Below the pieces are notes generated by a model. The model searched no databases and was not told the origin of the DNA. It was given only the letters and a program-made list of their open reading frames with translations. DNA of 5,267 bases from an uncultured Gemmatimonadota bacterium (GTDB taxonomy: Bacteria > Gemmatimonadota > Gemmatimonadetes > Gemmatimonadales > Gemmatimonadaceae). The position numbers and the translations under genes are program-made. This document shows, piece after piece, positions 1-5,267 of the stretch (its first letter is position 1; the number at the start of each line of letters is the position of its first letter). The stretch spans positions 1 through 5,267 of the forward strand of contig CAMLEQ010000294.1 of assembly GCA_946479015.1 (NCBI GenBank), written 5' to 3'.

Positions 1-63
1 GCGCCACCCCTACCGTCGCCGGCGCTCGGCTCGCGTCCCATGGCGGCGACGACCATCACCGCT

Positions 64-69
64 GAGAGG
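64..69 (+). promoter_or_regulatory. Ribosome binding site of the Rieske gene
   Basis: GAGAGG lies 7 bases upstream of the ATG at 77, which is good Shine-Dalgarno spacing. It decides the start: the same frame stays open to the left edge of the window, but has no ATG, GTG or TTG upstream of 77. Another frame (codons from base 3) ends in TGA at 63-65, overlapping this site. That could be the tail of an upstream co-transcribed gene, but only about 20 codons are visible and they are not recognisable. No convincing promoter is visible in 1-63. Confidence 0.6.
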
Positions 70-76
70 CGCGCAC

Positions 77-673
77 ATGACCACGCACCTTCGATCCGAG
101 CGCGAGCAACCGGAGATTCCGTCCGCACCGGAGAACGACGTCGTGGGCGAGAAGGGATCGTCCAGCGACACCGCCGCCTGCGATCGCTGCCCCGCCCTCG
201 CCGGTCGCCGCGCGTTCCTGAGACACGCCGCGCTGGCCGCGGTCGCCGCGCTCGCCGCCGCCGGACTCTCCCCCGCCGACGCGCTCGCCGAGACCGTGCG
301 CGCGATCACACCGCGCGCAGCCGCGGGCATGGAGCGGAGCTACCAGATCCCGGCGGGCGACTCCGTCGCGGTGGATGACGCGAACGACCTGATTCTCGCG
401 CGATGGCAGAACCGCGTGTACGCGTTCTCGCTCCGCTGCCCGCACCGCGGCACGCGCCTCGAGTGGCATGCGGGCGAGGGGCGCATCTACTGCCCCAAGC
501 ACAAGGCGCGCTTCCGTCCCGATGGCGCCCACGACAGCGGCCGGCGCACACGCTCGCTCGACCGCTACGCCGTGCGCCGGCAGGGCACGCAACTGATCGT
601 GGATCTCGCCGCGCAGCTCCGGGAGGACGCGGACGCTCCTCGCTGGATGGCCGCCATGGTGGCGCTGGCCTGA
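77..673 (+). CDS. Tat-signal Rieske [2Fe-2S] protein
   Basis: This is a 198-residue Rieske-fold iron-sulfur protein, probably an electron carrier or the small subunit of a redox enzyme exported folded by the Tat pathway. The cluster ligands are visible as C121-P-H123 and C139-P-K-H142, the Rieske CxH...CxxH pattern. The N-terminus has a long charged n-region (1-43), the twin-arginine motif RRAFL at 44-48, a hydrophobic Ala/Leu stretch at about 51-64 and a possible signal peptidase site ALA|E after residue 71, leaving a mature domain of about 127 residues. The cysteines that form the disulfide in cytochrome bc1 Rieske proteins are absent: T126 follows CPHRG, and K141 sits between P140 and H142. 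The cluster is therefore of the ferredoxin/oxygenase type, and a lower potential is inferred. Unusually, C35 and C38 form a CxxC just before the Tat motif. There is no transmembrane segment other than the signal, which may stay uncleaved as an anchor. The partner enzyme is not in the window. The family is secure; the exact function is unknown. Confidence 0.9.
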   Translation: MTTHLRSEREQPEIPSAPENDVVGEKGSSSDTAACDRCPALAGRRAFLRHAALAAVAALAAAGLSPADALAETVRAITPRAAAGMERSYQIPAGDSVAVDDANDLILARWQNRVYAFSLRCPHRGTRLEWHAGEGRIYCPKHKARFRPDGAHDSGRRTRSLDRYAVRRQGTQLIVDLAAQLREDADAPRWMAAMVALA

Positions 674-676
674 GGG

Positions 677-724
677 CGCGGACGCGGGGCGCGGGGCGCG
701 GGGCGCGGGACGCGGGGCGCGGGA
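677..724. repeat. 7-base GC-rich tandem repeat
   Basis: Six consecutive 7-base units of CGCGGGG or CGCGGGA run from 683 to 724, preceded by a 6-base partial unit CGCGGA at 677-682. The array starts 3 bases after the Rieske stop codon and runs into the left arm of the inverted repeat in the same gap. It is non-coding. Such short-period arrays can arise by replication slippage, so the copy number may vary between strains. Confidence 0.8.
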
Positions 725-775
725 GAGGACCGCGGGGCGGCGCAATTGCGCCGCCCCTCTCGCTGCCTCTCCCGC
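719..775. terminator. Bidirectional hairpin terminator between convergent genes
   Basis: A perfect 24-base palindrome at 734-757 (GGGGCGGCGC, AATT, then the complement) would fold in RNA from either strand into a 10-bp all-GC stem with an AATT loop. An outer 10-bp stem, 719-728 with 766-775 (GCGGGAGAGG with CCTCTCCCGC), encloses it across an internal loop of 5 and 8 bases. It sits between the stop codons of the Rieske gene (673) and glgP (789-791), so it can end transcription from both sides. There is no clear T-tract on either strand. It is therefore not a textbook intrinsic terminator, although T-poor GC-rich hairpins are common in high-GC bacteria. Confidence 0.65.
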
Positions 776-791
776 TTCCCGCTTCCCGCTA
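771..791. repeat. Three 7-base CCCGCTT units at the glgP stop
   Basis: CCCGCTT at 771-777 and 778-784 is followed by CCCGCTA at 785-791, whose last three bases are the complement of the glgP TAG stop. On the minus strand the units read as AAGCGGG, sharing GCGGG with the opposite-facing 7-base array at 677-724. The last unit therefore supplies the gene's stop codon. Confidence 0.6.
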
Positions 792-2528
792 CCGCACCGC
801 CGCCTCCGCCTCCGCCCCCCGCGCCTCCGCCCCCGCCGGGAAGTACGCGTTCCGCACGTACTGCTGCACCATCCGCTGCGTGTTGAAGAACGAGCCGTTC
901 AGCGCGATGGCGTAGCGCATCACCTCGGCCCAGCCGCGCGGCAGCCCGTAGTACAGGGGCGCGATCACGTGCTCGAGCTTCGTGTACAGGTCCTCGAGCT
1001 CCGCCTGCTCGTCGGGGATGGCGTCGCCGTTGCCGATCGACCAGCCGGTGATCCCCTCCACGTGCCCCTCGATCCACCAGCCATCGAGCACGCTGAACGA
1101 CGGCACGCCGTTGATCGCCGCCTTCATCCCGCTCGTCCCCGACGCCTCGAGCGGCTTGCGCGGGTTGTTGAGCCACACGTCCACGCCGGAGGTGATCAGC
1201 CGGCCGAGCGCCATCTCGTAGTTCTCCACGTACACCACCGTCACGTCGCCGGCGAGCGCGCGCGAGGCCTCGTGGATCTCCCGGATGAGCGCCTTCCCTC
1301 CCTCGTCGTGCGGGTGCGCCTTGCCGCCGAACACGATCTGGAGCGGCCCGGTGTTCCGCGCGATGGCGCGCAGACGGTCCAGATCCTTGAAGATGAGATT
1401 CGCGCGCTTGTAGGGCGTGGAGCGGCGCGCGAAGCCGATGGTCATCGCGTGCGGGTCGAGGCGGACGCCGGTGCGGCGCGCCACCTCGTGCAACAGCGCC
1501 TGCTTGGCGGCCGCGTGCGCCTGCCGGACCTCGTCCACCGGGATGTCCACGGCGTAGCGCAGGTAGAGATTGTCGCGGCGCCACTCGGGGATGCGCCGGT
1601 CGAACAGCTCCCTGAACGCATCGGACGTCCACGTGACGGCATGCACGCCGTTCGTGATCGAGTCCACGGGATACGCAGGGAACATCCCCTGCGAGATCTC
1701 GCGGTGCCGCATCGCCACGCCGTTGATGTAGCGCGAGAGGCGGAGCGCGAGGTACGTCATGTTGAGGGAGCCGTCGTCGTCGCAGCAGCGCGACGCGCGC
1801 AGCAGCTCGAAGTAGTCGTCGCCGAGCACGTCGCGCACCTGCTGCGCGGGGAAGCGGTCGTGCCCGGCGGGGACGGGAGTGTGGGTGGTGAACACGCACT
1901 GCCGGCGCACGGCCTCGATGTCGGCGTCGTTCACGTCCCAGTGCTTGCGGCCGGCGAGCTGGCGCTCGAGCAGGGTGAGGGTGAGGAGCGCCGCGTGCCC
2001 CTCGTTGATGTGGAAGTGCAGGTCGTCGTCGTAGCCGAGGGCGCGGAGCATCGCCGCGCCCCCCATGCCGAGCACGATCTCCTGCGAGAGCCGGTAGCGC
2101 GAGTCGCCGCCGTAGAGGAGATCGGTGAGCGAGCGGTCGCCCGGCTCGTTCTCGTCGAGATCGGTGTCGAGCAGATAGACGGGGACGACGTGGCCGTTGA
2201 TCCCCTTCACGGCGTAGCGCCACGCGCGGATGTGGACGGTGCGTCCCTCGATGCCCACGGCGATGCGCGGCTCGAGTTGCTCCAGCACCTCCTCGGGGCG
2301 CCACTCCACGGGCGACTCGGACTGCCGCCCTTCGGCGTCGATGTGCTGCCTGAAGTAGCCTTTGCGGTGCAGCAGCGTGACGGCCACCATCGGCACGCCG
2401 AGATCGGCGGCGGAGCGCAGCGTATCGCCCGCCAGCACGCCGAGGCCGCCGCTGTACGTGGGGATCCCCTGCTCGAGGGCGATCTCCATGGAGAAGTAGG
2501 CGACGGTCTCTTTCGGAAAGTCGAGCAT
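789..2528 (-). CDS. glgP: Short-form alpha-glucan (glycogen/maltodextrin) phosphorylase
   Basis: This is a GT35 phosphorylase of 579 residues from the ATG at 2528. It cleaves terminal alpha-1,4-linked glucose from glycogen or maltodextrins with phosphate, giving glucose-1-phosphate in the cytoplasm. Family motifs in order: VAYFSMEIAL at 9-18, followed by PTYSGGLGVLAGD; HINEGHAALL at 173-182; TTHTPVPAGHDRFP at 214-227; TNGVHAVTW at 292-300; RRSTPYKRA from 368; VENYEMALGR from 434; and GTSGMK at 464-469, where K469 is the expected pyridoxal-phosphate lysine. The protein is shorter than classical phosphorylases (roughly 700-850 residues) because it starts directly at the catalytic fold, as in other short alpha-glucan phosphorylases. 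It ends in a low-complexity Ala/Glu/Gly/Arg tail. An in-frame TTG at 2597 would add 23 residues. I prefer 2528 because it has an AGGGA ribosome site and because the extension uses codons uncommon in the gene (CTT, CCT, TTT, TCT, TCA) and spans a hairpin. The gene follows treY by 156 bases on the same strand, probably in one operon. Chain-length preference cannot be read from the sequence. Confidence 0.95.
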   Translation of the reverse strand: MLDFPKETVAYFSMEIALEQGIPTYSGGLGVLAGDTLRSAADLGVPMVAVTLLHRKGYFRQHIDAEGRQSESPVEWRPEEVLEQLEPRIAVGIEGRTVHIRAWRYAVKGINGHVVPVYLLDTDLDENEPGDRSLTDLLYGGDSRYRLSQEIVLGMGGAAMLRALGYDDDLHFHINEGHAALLTLTLLERQLAGRKHWDVNDADIEAVRRQCVFTTHTPVPAGHDRFPAQQVRDVLGDDYFELLRASRCCDDDGSLNMTYLALRLSRYINGVAMRHREISQGMFPAYPVDSITNGVHAVTWTSDAFRELFDRRIPEWRRDNLYLRYAVDIPVDEVRQAHAAAKQALLHEVARRTGVRLDPHAMTIGFARRSTPYKRANLIFKDLDRLRAIARNTGPLQIVFGGKAHPHDEGGKALIREIHEASRALAGDVTVVYVENYEMALGRLITSGVDVWLNNPRKPLEASGTSGMKAAINGVPSFSVLDGWWIEGHVEGITGWSIGNGDAIPDEQAELEDLYTKLEHVIAPLYYGLPRGWAEVMRYAIALNGSFFNTQRMVQQYVRNAYFPAGAEARGAEAEAAVR

Positions 2529-2535
2529 TGACTGG

Positions 2536-2540
2536 TCCCT
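2536..2540 (-). promoter_or_regulatory. Ribosome binding site of glgP
   Basis: On the minus strand, AGGGA lies 7 bases upstream of the ATG at 2526-2528. The alternative TTG at 2597 is preceded by ACCTTC and has no purine-rich site at proper spacing. This supports the shorter form of the phosphorylase. Confidence 0.6.
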
Positions 2541-2552
2541 GTACAACTCGGG

Positions 2553-2578
2553 AGAAAACAGGGGAGGCCGCGGCCTCC
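2553..2578 (-). terminator. Hairpin plus T-rich tract before glgP (attenuator-like)
   Basis: The 16-base perfect palindrome GGAGGCCGCGGCCTCC at 2563-2578 can fold as a 6-bp GC-rich stem with a CGCG loop. In the minus-strand direction it is followed after CC by TGTTTTCT (2560-2553), the most T-rich stretch in this part of the window. The element ends 24 bases before the glgP ATG. Upstream in the transcript, 2651-2642 (GGGAGGCCGC) can pair over 10 bases with the distal half of the hairpin at 2562-2571, excluding the hairpin. The geometry is that of a terminator with a competing antiterminator. It could equally be a simple treY terminator allowing partial read-through, or chance in GC-rich DNA. 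Confidence 0.35.
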
Positions 2579-2684
2579 GCAGGTAGGGGTGAAGCAAGAA
2601 GGTGACCGGATACCGGCACGCGGGCGCGTGGTGGCGGAGCGGCGGCCTCCCGTCGCATGGGAGCGCCGGCGGTCGCTCGCCCGG

Positions 2685-5267
2685 TCAACGCTCCAATCTA
2701 ACAGTGAGGAGCCCGGCAGGCAGCGTGTCGAGCAGATCGGCGACGCGGAAGGTGCCGGCGGGAATCTCGCCGCCGCCGAGGTGCGCGCGCCAGCGCATGG
2801 ACGGGTCCGCGAGCTCCGCCGGGACGACGATGCGCGTCTCCCCCCAGACATCGGCGCCGACGGGAGGGCGATCGAGTCCGCCGAGCGCGGCGACGAGGCG
2901 CGGAACGACGGCGATCGCCGCCTCGTGCTCCGACCGGCGGAGGAAGGCGAACACGTGCGCCGCGCGCTCCCCTTCGGCGCGGAGCGGGAGATACGCGCCG
3001 TCGCGGAAGAGCGACGGGTGCTCGCGGCGGGCGAGGAGCGCGCGCTGGAGCACCCACATCTTGAGGAGCCCGCTCTCCGGCTCGCGCGCGAGCGCGCGCG
3101 GCTCGGCGCGCGCCAGCCCCTCGAGCGCGCGCTCGCGCGCGGCGAAGTCCACCGGACGCCGGTTGTCGGGGTCCACGAGCACGAGGTTCCACAGCTCGTC
3201 CCCCTGATAGATGTCCGGCGTGCCGGGGGCCGCGCACTGGAGCACGGTGCGCGACACGGCGTTCCACGCGCCGGCGCGCGCCACGCGCGCGGAGAACGCG
3301 GCGATGTCGCGGACGATCTCCGCGTCGGCGAAGAGCGCGCCGATGTACGCGGCCAGCGCGCGCTCGAACTCCGGATCGGGATCCACCCACGACGTGCGCG
3401 CCTTGGCCTCGCGCGCCGCCTTGAGCGCCCACGCCGCGATGCGCTCGCGCAGTGCCTCGCGCTCGGCTGCATCATTCCCCGCGTCCCCCGCCGGCCACGC
3501 GGCGACGAGCGTCTGGAAGATCGCGTACTCCGTGTTCGCGTCCGGCGCGTGCCGGCCGCGCACGGTGGCGCGCGCGTGGCGCATCGCCCTGCGCCAGCGC
3601 GCGGCGGCGTTCCACCAGTCGTTCGGGATCTCCGACAGCACGTCCAGTCGCGCGCGCACATCGCCGCCGCGCTTGGTGTCGTGCGTGGTGGCGGGGAGGA
3701 GCGCGCGCGGCCACCGCACCGCGCGCTCGGCGTTCGCGCGGTGCAGCCGCTCCGCCGCGTCCACGAGCGGGTAGTCGGGGGAGGAGCCGACCTCGCAGAG
3801 GGAGAGGAGCGGGACCCAGCGGTAGAGCGCCGTGTCCTCCACGCCCTTCGCGGCCGCGGGAGGGCTCGTCTGCTGGACGCGGCGGATGACGCGCGCGCGG
3901 GCGTGCTGGTCCGCGGGCGCGCGCGCGGCGCGGTCGCGCAGGAGGAGCACGTCTTCCAGGAGCGCGAGCGCCTCGGGGGATGCCTCCGCGCGAGCACGCG
4001 CGTCGGCGAGCGCGCGCTCGATCTCGCTCCGGTCCTCGGGCTCCGCCCGTCCGCCCCCCGCCTCCGGCTCGATGTACGTGCGGTACACGCGCAGCGAGGC
4101 GATCGTCTGGACGACCGCCTCGCGCAGCATCGAGCGCTGGAGGCGCGCGGTGCGGGCGTCGCGCGCGGCGAGCGGCGCGAGCAGCCGCCCGAGGCGGCGC
4201 ACGTCCGCGTACAGCGACGTGCGCAGCACCAGCGCCTTCGCCGCGTGCGCCAGCTCGGCGAACGAGACGGCGGCGCGCCGGACGCCGAGGAGCACCCGGT
4301 AGCGCCGCTCGATCTCGGCGTACCCTCCGGGGTCCACGAGCAGCGCATCGACGGCGGCGAGGAACTCGTAGCCCGTGGTGCCCTGCACCGGCCACGCGGC
4401 GCGAAGACGCTCGTCGGGGGCGAGGATCTTCTCCACCACGATCGGGAACGGCTCCTCGTCGCCCGCGGGGCGCACCTGCTCCACCATCGCGCGGAGCCGC
4501 TCGAGGTAGTCGCGCGGGTCGGCCAGCCCGTCCACGTGGTCCACGCGCAGCGCGTCCACGTCGCCATCCTTCACCCACTGCGCCACGCGCCGGTGCGTGG
4601 CGCCGAACACCTCGGGGTCCTCCATGCGGAGCGCGGCGAGCCCGTCGATGTCGAAGAAGCGGCGGTAATTGATCTCGTGCGCCGCGCGGCGCCACCACAC
4701 GAGCGCGTACACCTGCGAGTCGAGGAAGGCGCGGAGCCGCCCGCGCCCCGCGCTTCCCTCGGTGAACGCGCGCGCGGCGTGGGCGATCCCCTCGCGCGCC
4801 GCCGGCGACGCGTCGTGCAACGCCTCGAGGTCGCGCAGCAGGAGCGGCGCGTCGTGCTGCCGCCGCTCCACGCGGCGGCCGTCGCGGGCGAGCCGCGGGG
4901 GGAGGTCGAGCAGCGCGTCGAGGATGCGGCCCAGCTCCGCCACGGTCGCATCCCCCGCCGGCGATTCGGCGCGCATCGTCTCGAGCGCCGGCTCGAGCAC
5001 GCGTGGGATGAGCGCGGCGTCCACCGGGAAGGAGTGGTCGCGCCACCGCACGCGCAGCCGGCCGCCGGCGAACGCGAGCCGGATCTCGTCGCGCGCGATC
5101 ACGGCATCGAGCTCGTCGTCGAGGATGGGCACGATGATCCGCCCGCGCGTCCCCGGGCGCGCGTCGTTCCAGTCGATGTCGAACCACGAGGCGTACCGCG
5201 ACGCGGGGCCGTTGGCGAAGACGTCGTCCCAGAACGGGTTGTCGGCGCCGACGCCCATGTGGTTGGG
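2685..5267 (-). CDS. treY: Malto-oligosyltrehalose synthase, 5' end beyond window
   Basis: This GH13-family intramolecular transglucosylase converts the terminal alpha-1,4 bond at the reducing end of maltodextrins to alpha,alpha-1,1, giving maltooligosyl-trehalose. TreZ then cuts this to trehalose. 860 residues are visible. The first, PNHMGVGADNP, belong to conserved GH13 region I (VPNHMG), so the methionine codon at 5258 is internal and roughly 100 N-terminal residues are missing. Counting from that methionine: RYASWFDIDW at 21-30; region II LRVDHVDGLADP with nucleophile D240; region III VVEKILAP with acid/base E276; KGVEDTALYRW at 471-481; region IV THDTKR with D527; and GTPDIYQGDELWNLVLVDPDNRRPVDF at 679-705. 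These are hallmarks of TreY rather than a general amylase. Region IV continues GGDVRARL, where TreY proteins usually have GED or SED. The reading frame is intact to TGA at 2685. glgP follows on the same strand, which suggests coordinated glycogen and trehalose metabolism. treZ and treX would be expected upstream, outside the window. Confidence 0.96.
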   Translation of the reverse strand, partial: PNHMGVGADNPFWDDVFANGPASRYASWFDIDWNDARPGTRGRIIVPILDDELDAVIARDEIRLAFAGGRLRVRWRDHSFPVDAALIPRVLEPALETMRAESPAGDATVAELGRILDALLDLPPRLARDGRRVERRQHDAPLLLRDLEALHDASPAAREGIAHAARAFTEGSAGRGRLRAFLDSQVYALVWWRRAAHEINYRRFFDIDGLAALRMEDPEVFGATHRRVAQWVKDGDVDALRVDHVDGLADPRDYLERLRAMVEQVRPAGDEEPFPIVVEKILAPDERLRAAWPVQGTTGYEFLAAVDALLVDPGGYAEIERRYRVLLGVRRAAVSFAELAHAAKALVLRTSLYADVRRLGRLLAPLAARDARTARLQRSMLREAVVQTIASLRVYRTYIEPEAGGGRAEPEDRSEIERALADARARAEASPEALALLEDVLLLRDRAARAPADQHARARVIRRVQQTSPPAAAKGVEDTALYRWVPLLSLCEVGSSPDYPLVDAAERLHRANAERAVRWPRALLPATTHDTKRGGDVRARLDVLSEIPNDWWNAAARWRRAMRHARATVRGRHAPDANTEYAIFQTLVAAWPAGDAGNDAAEREALRERIAAWALKAAREAKARTSWVDPDPEFERALAAYIGALFADAEIVRDIAAFSARVARAGAWNAVSRTVLQCAAPGTPDIYQGDELWNLVLVDPDNRRPVDFAARERALEGLARAEPRALAREPESGLLKMWVLQRALLARREHPSLFRDGAYLPLRAEGERAAHVFAFLRRSEHEAAIAVVPRLVAALGGLDRPPVGADVWGETRIVVPAELADPSMRWRAHLGGGEIPAGTFRVADLLDTLPAGLLTVRLER

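Noticed and set aside
56..745. Minus-strand frame of 229 codons opposite the Rieske gene
   Set aside because: It has no recognisable domain and crosses the repeat array and hairpin. The plus-strand gene has a ribosome site and conserved cluster ligands.
797..838. Repetitive GCCTCC-like stretch at the 3' end of glgP
   Set aside because: It lies in frame and encodes the low-complexity Ala/Glu tail of the phosphorylase. It is not a separate element.
969..2531. Long plus-strand open frame of 520 codons antisense to glgP
   Set aside because: Its translation is Val/His/Arg/Glu-rich with no family motif, and it mirrors the codon structure of glgP. Long open antisense frames are expected in very GC-rich genes.
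2598..2684. Possible promoter for glgP in the spacer
   Set aside because: Only a weak TATCCG-like hexamer is visible on the minus strand, with no matching -35 element.
565..2688. 707-codon minus-strand frame starting at the treY stop, which might look like a translationally coupled gene
   Set aside because: It is an Arg/Ala-rich frameshifted reading of glgP without motifs, and it runs on through the palindrome and the repeats.
3081..3110. Alternating CG run with a 12-base palindrome inside treY
   Set aside because: It encodes ordinary Ala/Arg/Leu/Glu residues in the treY frame. Similar CG runs occur throughout the gene and reflect base composition.
2207..4567. Long minus-strand open frame of 786 codons spanning the treY-glgP junction
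   Set aside because: It is an Arg/Ser/Ala-rich out-of-frame reading of treY and glgP, both of which carry full family motifs in their own frames.

Overview
The window is very GC-rich, with C or G at most third codon positions. It contains three genes, all recognisable from their motifs. The lineage cannot be fixed from the sequence alone. A soil or aerobic high-GC bacterium is likely: the gene combination, the short phosphorylase and the style of the Rieske protein would suit Gemmatimonadota or a similar phylum, but this is a low-confidence guess.

Layout. On the plus strand, 77-673 encodes a small [2Fe-2S] Rieske-type protein with a twin-arginine (Tat) signal. It converges on two minus-strand genes of alpha-glucan metabolism. 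The first in transcription order is malto-oligosyltrehalose synthase (treY, 5267 down to 2685), whose 5' end lies outside the window. The second is a short-form alpha-glucan/glycogen phosphorylase (glgP, 2528 down to 789). The two convergent units meet in a 115-base gap at 674-788. This gap holds a perfect 24-base palindrome inside an outer stem and is flanked by 7-base GC-rich tandem repeats. It is best read as a shared transcription end.

How the genes fit together. TreY converts the reducing end of maltodextrins to a trehalosyl unit, which TreZ (not in the window) releases as trehalose. GlgP removes glucose from alpha-1,4-glucan as glucose-1-phosphate. Together they suggest a locus that disposes of stored glycogen or maltodextrin either to trehalose or to central metabolism. 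The 156-base treY-glgP spacer is not featureless. It contains a palindromic hairpin followed by a T-rich tract just before the glgP ribosome binding site, and an upstream segment that could pair with half of that hairpin over 10 bases. That is an attenuator-like arrangement.

The Rieske gene appears functionally unrelated to the sugar genes. I found no RNA genes, CRISPR arrays, insertion sequences or sign of recent transfer, and no wholly new system. The items most worth a second look are the spacer structure before glgP, the mirrored repeats around the convergent terminator, and the cysteine pair ahead of the Tat signal.
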